A DNA stretch of 64,000 bases from positions 186,001 through 250,000 of the forward strand of contig NZ_JAUQSY010000008.1 of the NCBI RefSeq assembly GCF_030580865.1, written 5' to 3'. The notes beneath the pieces were generated by a model. The model made no database searches, was not told where the DNA came from, and saw only the letters and a list, made by a program, of their open reading frames with translations. This DNA comes from Hymenobacter aranciens. GTDB taxonomy: Bacteria > Bacteroidota > Bacteroidia > Cytophagales > Hymenobacteraceae. Positions 60,422 to 64,000 of this stretch are shown here, in pieces. Position 1 is the stretch's first letter, and the number at the start of each line of letters is the position of its first letter. A program made the translations under genes and the position numbers.

Positions 60422-61078
60422 ATGAAAACCTCTCTCACCACCATTACTGTTGCCTTAGCTCTGTTGCTGAGCTCCTTTTCGTCGTTTGCCCAAAGCATGG
60501 CCGACGTGCTCACCAAGCCCGATGTACCACTTACCTGGCTGGGCCTCGACTTTTCGGAAGCTAAATACGTGGGCGACCCCGGCACCGTGGCCCCCGAGGA
60601 AATGAAAGACCTGTTCACTAAAATCAATACCGTAGTGTTGCAGGAGGCTGATAAGTACGACGTAGCCAAAGCCTTCAAGCGTAGCGGCAGCATGCCCTAC
60701 AAAATCGAAGTGACGGAGGCAGTGAATGAAAAAATCGACGCCGGCCAAATCATCACAGCCAACCTGAGCGAGCAACAACACTTCAGCGCCGCCAAAATTC
60801 AGAGCATGGCCAATAAATACCGCTTTCCGGCGGGCACTTCCGGAGTGGCCGTGGTTTTTATTGTTGAGAATATCTCGAAGCCAACCGAGAAAGAGTCCTT
60901 CTGGGTTACCTTCGTTGATACCAGTTCGAAGAAAGTGCTGTTCACCACGGGCATGTCAGCTTCGGGGGGCGGCTTTGGTTTTCGCAATCACTGGGCCCGA
61001 CCGGTTTACGACGTGCTCAAAGAAATCAAGTCATCGCAGTATGACAAGTGGAAAAAACAGTTTGCGAAAGGAAAATAA
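60422..61078 (+). CDS. Secreted hypothetical protein of the pigment cluster
   Basis: A 218-residue exported protein; start at 60422 gives signal peptide TTITVALALLLSSFSSFAQ. The mature part (DVLTKPDVPLTWLGLDFSEAKYVG ... FWVTFVDTSSKKVLFTTGMSASGGGFGFRNHWARPVY) is a mixed alpha/beta domain I do not recognise as a named family, though its place in the operon suggests envelope handling of the pigment. Confidence 0.75.
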   Translation: MKTSLTTITVALALLLSSFSSFAQSMADVLTKPDVPLTWLGLDFSEAKYVGDPGTVAPEEMKDLFTKINTVVLQEADKYDVAKAFKRSGSMPYKIEVTEAVNEKIDAGQIITANLSEQQHFSAAKIQSMANKYRFPAGTSGVAVVFIVENISKPTEKESFWVTFVDTSSKKVLFTTGMSASGGGFGFRNHWARPVYDVLKEIKSSQYDKWKKQFAKGK

Positions 61079-61508
61079 CCCCGCATTTACCTGTACCTCA
61101 CGCACACATACCCGCGTGCGGTTCAACGAAGTAGATTCGTTAGGCATTACCTGGCACGGCCACTACGTGCGCTATTTCGAAGACGGTCGCGAAGCCTTTG
61201 GCGAAGAGCATGGCCTGCGCTACCTAGATTTCTATCACCACGGTTTGGCCACGCCCATCGTCAGCCTGCACTGTGATTATAAAAAGCCTCTGCGCTACGG
61301 CGAAACGGCTCTTATTGAAACACGTTTTCTGGATAATCCGGCGGCTAAAATCCATTTCGACTACCGCATTTTCAATGCCGACACCCATGAGCTGGTAGCC
61401 AGTGGCACCACGGTGCAGGTATTTCTTGATATCGAAAGCCGGGAGTTATTACTCAATACGCCGGCTTTTTTCGAGAATTGGAAGCTGCAGGTGCAAGCCC
61501 ACTCTTAA
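61041..61508 (+). CDS. 4HBT-type acyl-CoA/ACP thioesterase
   Basis: A 155-residue hotdog thioesterase. ATG 61041 overlaps the preceding gene by 38 bp; a TTG at 61062 is an alternative. Motif VRFNEVDSLGITWHGHYVRYFEDGREAF contains the catalytic Asp and helix typical of 4-hydroxybenzoyl-CoA thioesterases. Presumably releases or edits acyl intermediates of the pigment. Confidence 0.85.
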   Translation: MTSGKNSLRKENNPAFTCTSRTHTRVRFNEVDSLGITWHGHYVRYFEDGREAFGEEHGLRYLDFYHHGLATPIVSLHCDYKKPLRYGETALIETRFLDNPAAKIHFDYRIFNADTHELVASGTTVQVFLDIESRELLLNTPAFFENWKLQVQAHS

Positions 61509-61519
61509 GTCTTTTATCA

Positions 61520-62674
61520 GTGGTACTGCTTGCCGCTCAGAATATTATTTCTCCGCTGGGCCTTACAGTGGAGGCTAACTTTGCCGCGCTGCTGGCCAAC
61601 CAGTCGGCCGTAGTGGAGTATCCCCAGCAGCAGCTCGACGGCAGCTCGCTGTGGGCCGCGCGGCTGGCCGACGACTGGCCGACGGCCCTCCCGTTTGCTC
61701 TGGCTGGCAGTGCGCAGCTTACTCGTTTCGAGCAAGTAGCGGTGGCTTCCATTCAGGCCGCGCAGGCCCAGACGGCCATAGATTTGTCGTCGCCGCGCAC
61801 CGTTTTCATTCTGGCTACCACCAAAGGCAGTATCGACCTGCTGGCCCAGGAGCCCGAACCGTCGGTCGAGTTGCTGGCCCGCGCCAGCCTGCCCACTTCG
61901 GCCCGCCTTATTGCGCAGACTTTTGGCAATATCAATGCGCCGCTGGTGGTTTCCAACGCCTGTATTTCGGGCCTGAATGCCATTGTGTTGGCACAACGCC
62001 TGCTACTGGCCGGCCAATATGAGCACGCTGTAGTGGTAGGTGCCGATTTGGTCAGCGAGTTTGTGTATTCAGGCTTCTACTCATTTCAGGCGCTATGCGT
62101 GGGCCGCTGCAGGCCATTTTCGGCCGACCGCAACGGCCTGAACCTCGGCGAAGCCGCCGCGACCGTTATTCTCACCACCGACGCGGCAGCGGTAGCGTCC
62201 ACTGCCCCGATACGCGTAGCGGGGGGTGCCATTACCAACGATGCCAATCACCTGTCGGGGCCGTCGCGCACCGGGCAGGAGCTGGAGCTGGCCATCCGGC
62301 GGGCCCTGGCAGCTGCTGGCACTATTGCTGAAAATGTGAATGTTATTTCGGCCCACGGTACTGCTACGGTTTACAATGACGAGATGGAAGGCAAAGCCTT
62401 TGCGCTGGCCGGGCTGGCCAACACGCCCATTGGCAGCGTGAAGGGCGCGCTGGGCCATACTCTGGGCGCCGCTGGCGTGCTGGAGGCCGTATTACTGGCC
62501 CAGTCGCTCCAAACCAGCACCTTGCTGCCAACCGTAGGGTATTCCGAGCCGATGCCGGAAGTGCGTAATCCAGTGTTGACGACGCCTCAAACAAAGCCTT
62601 TGCGCTACGGCCTGAAAACCGCCAGCGGCTTCGGCGGCTGCAACGGCGCCTTGGTATTCGAACGGCTTCATTAA
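61520..62674 (+). CDS. Beta-ketoacyl-ACP synthase, second (FabB/ApeC-like)
   Basis: A ketosynthase of about 384 residues. A GTG at 61520 is the likely start (the frame stays open back to a TTG at 61478). Active-site Cys in VSNACISGLNAI; His in SAHGTATVYNDEMEGKAF and in GSVKGALGHTLGAAG. Both His and the Lys are kept, so it should be active. Confidence 0.88.
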   Translation: MVLLAAQNIISPLGLTVEANFAALLANQSAVVEYPQQQLDGSSLWAARLADDWPTALPFALAGSAQLTRFEQVAVASIQAAQAQTAIDLSSPRTVFILATTKGSIDLLAQEPEPSVELLARASLPTSARLIAQTFGNINAPLVVSNACISGLNAIVLAQRLLLAGQYEHAVVVGADLVSEFVYSGFYSFQALCVGRCRPFSADRNGLNLGEAAATVILTTDAAAVASTAPIRVAGGAITNDANHLSGPSRTGQELELAIRRALAAAGTIAENVNVISAHGTATVYNDEMEGKAFALAGLANTPIGSVKGALGHTLGAAGVLEAVLLAQSLQTSTLLPTVGYSEPMPEVRNPVLTTPQTKPLRYGLKTASGFGGCNGALVFERLH

Positions 62675-62691
62675 ATCTTCATGTTGGCGCG

Positions 62692-63339
62692 ATGAAAACA
62701 AGCTTTAAAATTCTTGGTAGCTGTCGAATTGATGAAAATAAAATCTTTGTCAACCAACAACTTGTGTTTGATAATTTCGCCATTAATTTCTCACAATTCG
62801 CCGACACAGCTTATCAGAATCAGGGAGTTGACTACCCGCGTTTTTATAAGATGAATAACCTGTCGAAATTAGGTTTTTTAGCAGCCGAATATCTTCTAAG
62901 TAACTTTGTTGAGTCGCCGTCAGCCCACGTTAGCGGCGAGCTGACAGGCATTATTTTAGCCAACCATTATTCAAGTCTTGACACCGATTTAAAACACCAG
63001 CAGTTTATTAAGCAAGGCGTTGCCAGCCCGGCAGTATTTGTGTACACGCTCCCTAATATTCTCATTGGCGAACTCTGCATCCGGCAAGGTATTAAGGGTG
63101 AAAACACATTTTTTATCGCGGCTGACTATGACATTCCCGGGCAGACGGCCTACGTTACCCAGCTTCTTAATGACCAACTCATTACGCATTGCTTCGTTGG
63201 CTGGGTCGAGTATACCGCTGCGGGTCACCAGGCTTTTCTAGCCTTCGTAGGGCCGAGCGCTGAGGCCGCATTGCCGGACTATACTTCCACTACTATTAAT
63301 CTTCTTTTTCATCAATCGTATGGACGCGCTGAAAGCTGA
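62692..63339 (+). CDS. Ketosynthase N-terminal-like protein lacking the active-site Cys
   Basis: A 215-residue protein with the first-half fold of a ketosynthase (YPRFYKMNNLSKLGFLAAEYLL, then GIILANHYSSLDTDLKHQ). No active-site Cys or second domain. Cys-lacking ketosynthase halves occur as chain-length-factor partners. Likely partner of the neighbouring ketosynthase. Its base composition is more AT-rich than the surrounding genes. It overlaps the ACP by 20 bp. Confidence 0.78.
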   Translation: MKTSFKILGSCRIDENKIFVNQQLVFDNFAINFSQFADTAYQNQGVDYPRFYKMNNLSKLGFLAAEYLLSNFVESPSAHVSGELTGIILANHYSSLDTDLKHQQFIKQGVASPAVFVYTLPNILIGELCIRQGIKGENTFFIAADYDIPGQTAYVTQLLNDQLITHCFVGWVEYTAAGHQAFLAFVGPSAEAALPDYTSTTINLLFHQSYGRAES

Positions 63340-63574
63340 GCTGAAATCATTACTTGTTGAGCATTTAAATCTTACGACCGTCAAGCCCGAAGAAATCGGC
63401 GACGACCAGCCGATTTTCGGCGACGGCCTGGGCCTGGATTCAATTGATGCCCTGGAGGTTATTGTATTGTTGCAGCAGCACTATGGTATTCGGCTTACCA
63501 AGGCCGAAAATGGCCCAAAGGTGCTGTATTCGGTGAATACCATTGCCGATTACATTACCGAGCACCGGAAATAA
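63320..63574 (+). CDS. Acyl carrier protein 2
   Basis: An 84-residue ACP with the phosphopantetheine Ser in GLGLDSIDALEVIV. The second carrier of the cluster; overlaps the preceding gene. Confidence 0.93.
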   Translation: MDALKAELKSLLVEHLNLTTVKPEEIGDDQPIFGDGLGLDSIDALEVIVLLQQHYGIRLTKAENGPKVLYSVNTIADYITEHRK

Positions 63575-63584
63575 AGCATTGTCC

Positions 63585-64000
63585 ATGAATGCTCTGGTTA
63601 CTGGCGGCGGTATCATTTGCGCCTTGGGCACCTCGGAGGCCGAAGTGCTGGCGTCGTTTCGGGCCCATCGGTCGGGGATGAACGCGGCCGAATTTCTGCA
63701 AACTCGCCACCGGGCAGGCTATGTATTTGGGGAAGTACCGCTTAGCAATCAGGCATTAGCTGAACGACACCATCTCAGCCCCACGCTGAGTCGCACCATT
63801 TTGCTGAGCTACCACGCCGCCCGGGCAGCCTACGATACCATTCCGGCCAACCTGCGTCAGGTTTCGCGAATAGGCTTCATTTCGGCCACCAGCGTGGGCG
63901 GCATGGACAAAACGGAACAATTTTTCGAGGATTACCTGGTTGATAAAGCCGCCGGCGACCTTGGCCAGGTGATGCACCACGATTGCGGCCGGGCCACTGA
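63585..64000 (+). CDS. Beta-ketoacyl-ACP synthase (partial, runs off the window)
   Basis: The first ~138 codons of a third full-length ketosynthase-like gene, ATG 63585 (MNALVTGGGIICALGTS). The N-terminal pattern VTGxGxxxALG and RIGFISATSVGGMDKTE are typical of FabF-like enzymes. The active-site Cys lies beyond 64000. Confidence 0.87.
   Translation, partial: MNALVTGGGIICALGTSEAEVLASFRAHRSGMNAAEFLQTRHRAGYVFGEVPLSNQALAERHHLSPTLSRTILLSYHAARAAYDTIPANLRQVSRIGFISATSVGGMDKTEQFFEDYLVDKAAGDLGQVMHHDCGRAT

Overview
The window looks like a chromosome segment of a Hymenobacter-like bacterium (Bacteroidota, Cytophagales). The grounds are a GC-rich genome, many surface proteins ending in a type IX secretion system (T9SS) sorting domain, TAnnTTTG-type promoters, little sign of Shine-Dalgarno sites, and a flexirubin-type pigment cluster at the right edge. 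No phage or insertion-sequence gene was seen. Several short palindromic repeats sit at gene ends.

Layout. 1-14.2 kb is housekeeping and accessory genes: a luciferase-like monooxygenase, an AraC regulator, a GIN-domain protein, a bile-acid:sodium-symporter-like carrier, an SDR, DinB and Lgt-like proteins, a COG1964-like radical SAM enzyme, MutM, an M48-like protease and a MOSC protein. 14.3-43.3 kb is an island of large secreted T9SS cargo proteins: DUF4394 proteins, a delta-60/IPT repeat giant, a HExxHxxGxxH metalloprotease, and a tandemly duplicated pair of PKD proteins. 43.5-48.8 kb is an RNA-repair/RNA-quality operon on the minus strand. 49.4-54.9 kb holds a histone-deacetylase-like amidohydrolase, a J-domain-like protein, a PD-(D/E)XK nuclease, EcsC, a TIGR02117-like protein and a PAP2 phosphatase. 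55.1-64.0 kb is the start of a flexirubin/aryl-polyene operon: ammonia-lyase, ketoreductase, ketosynthases, ACPs, acyltransferase, dehydratase and thioesterase.

Most notable system. On the minus strand the order is Ro60/TROVE protein, two small RNAs, a PARG-type macrodomain hydrolase, six small RNAs, and the RNA ligase RtcB. The eight RNAs (called H, G, F, E, D, C, B, A here, in transcription order) share one architecture. Their ends pair into a stem broken by a conserved internal loop (5' strand GGUGCCGUAG, a 7-nt helix strand, then CUUCG; 3' strand the 7-nt partner, then CGCCUGUUGCC). Six carry a circularly permuted tRNA-like domain: T arm, capped acceptor hairpin, then D arm or a degenerate version of it. 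They match what is known of bacterial Y RNAs (YrlA type), but eight in one operon, interleaved with a PARG macrodomain gene, is unusual.

Three genes (8298-8810, 14371-16443, 34878-39392) are open in one frame except for a single in-frame stop, the last one just before the zinc-protease motif. They are reported as pseudogenes or possible readthrough/sequence errors.
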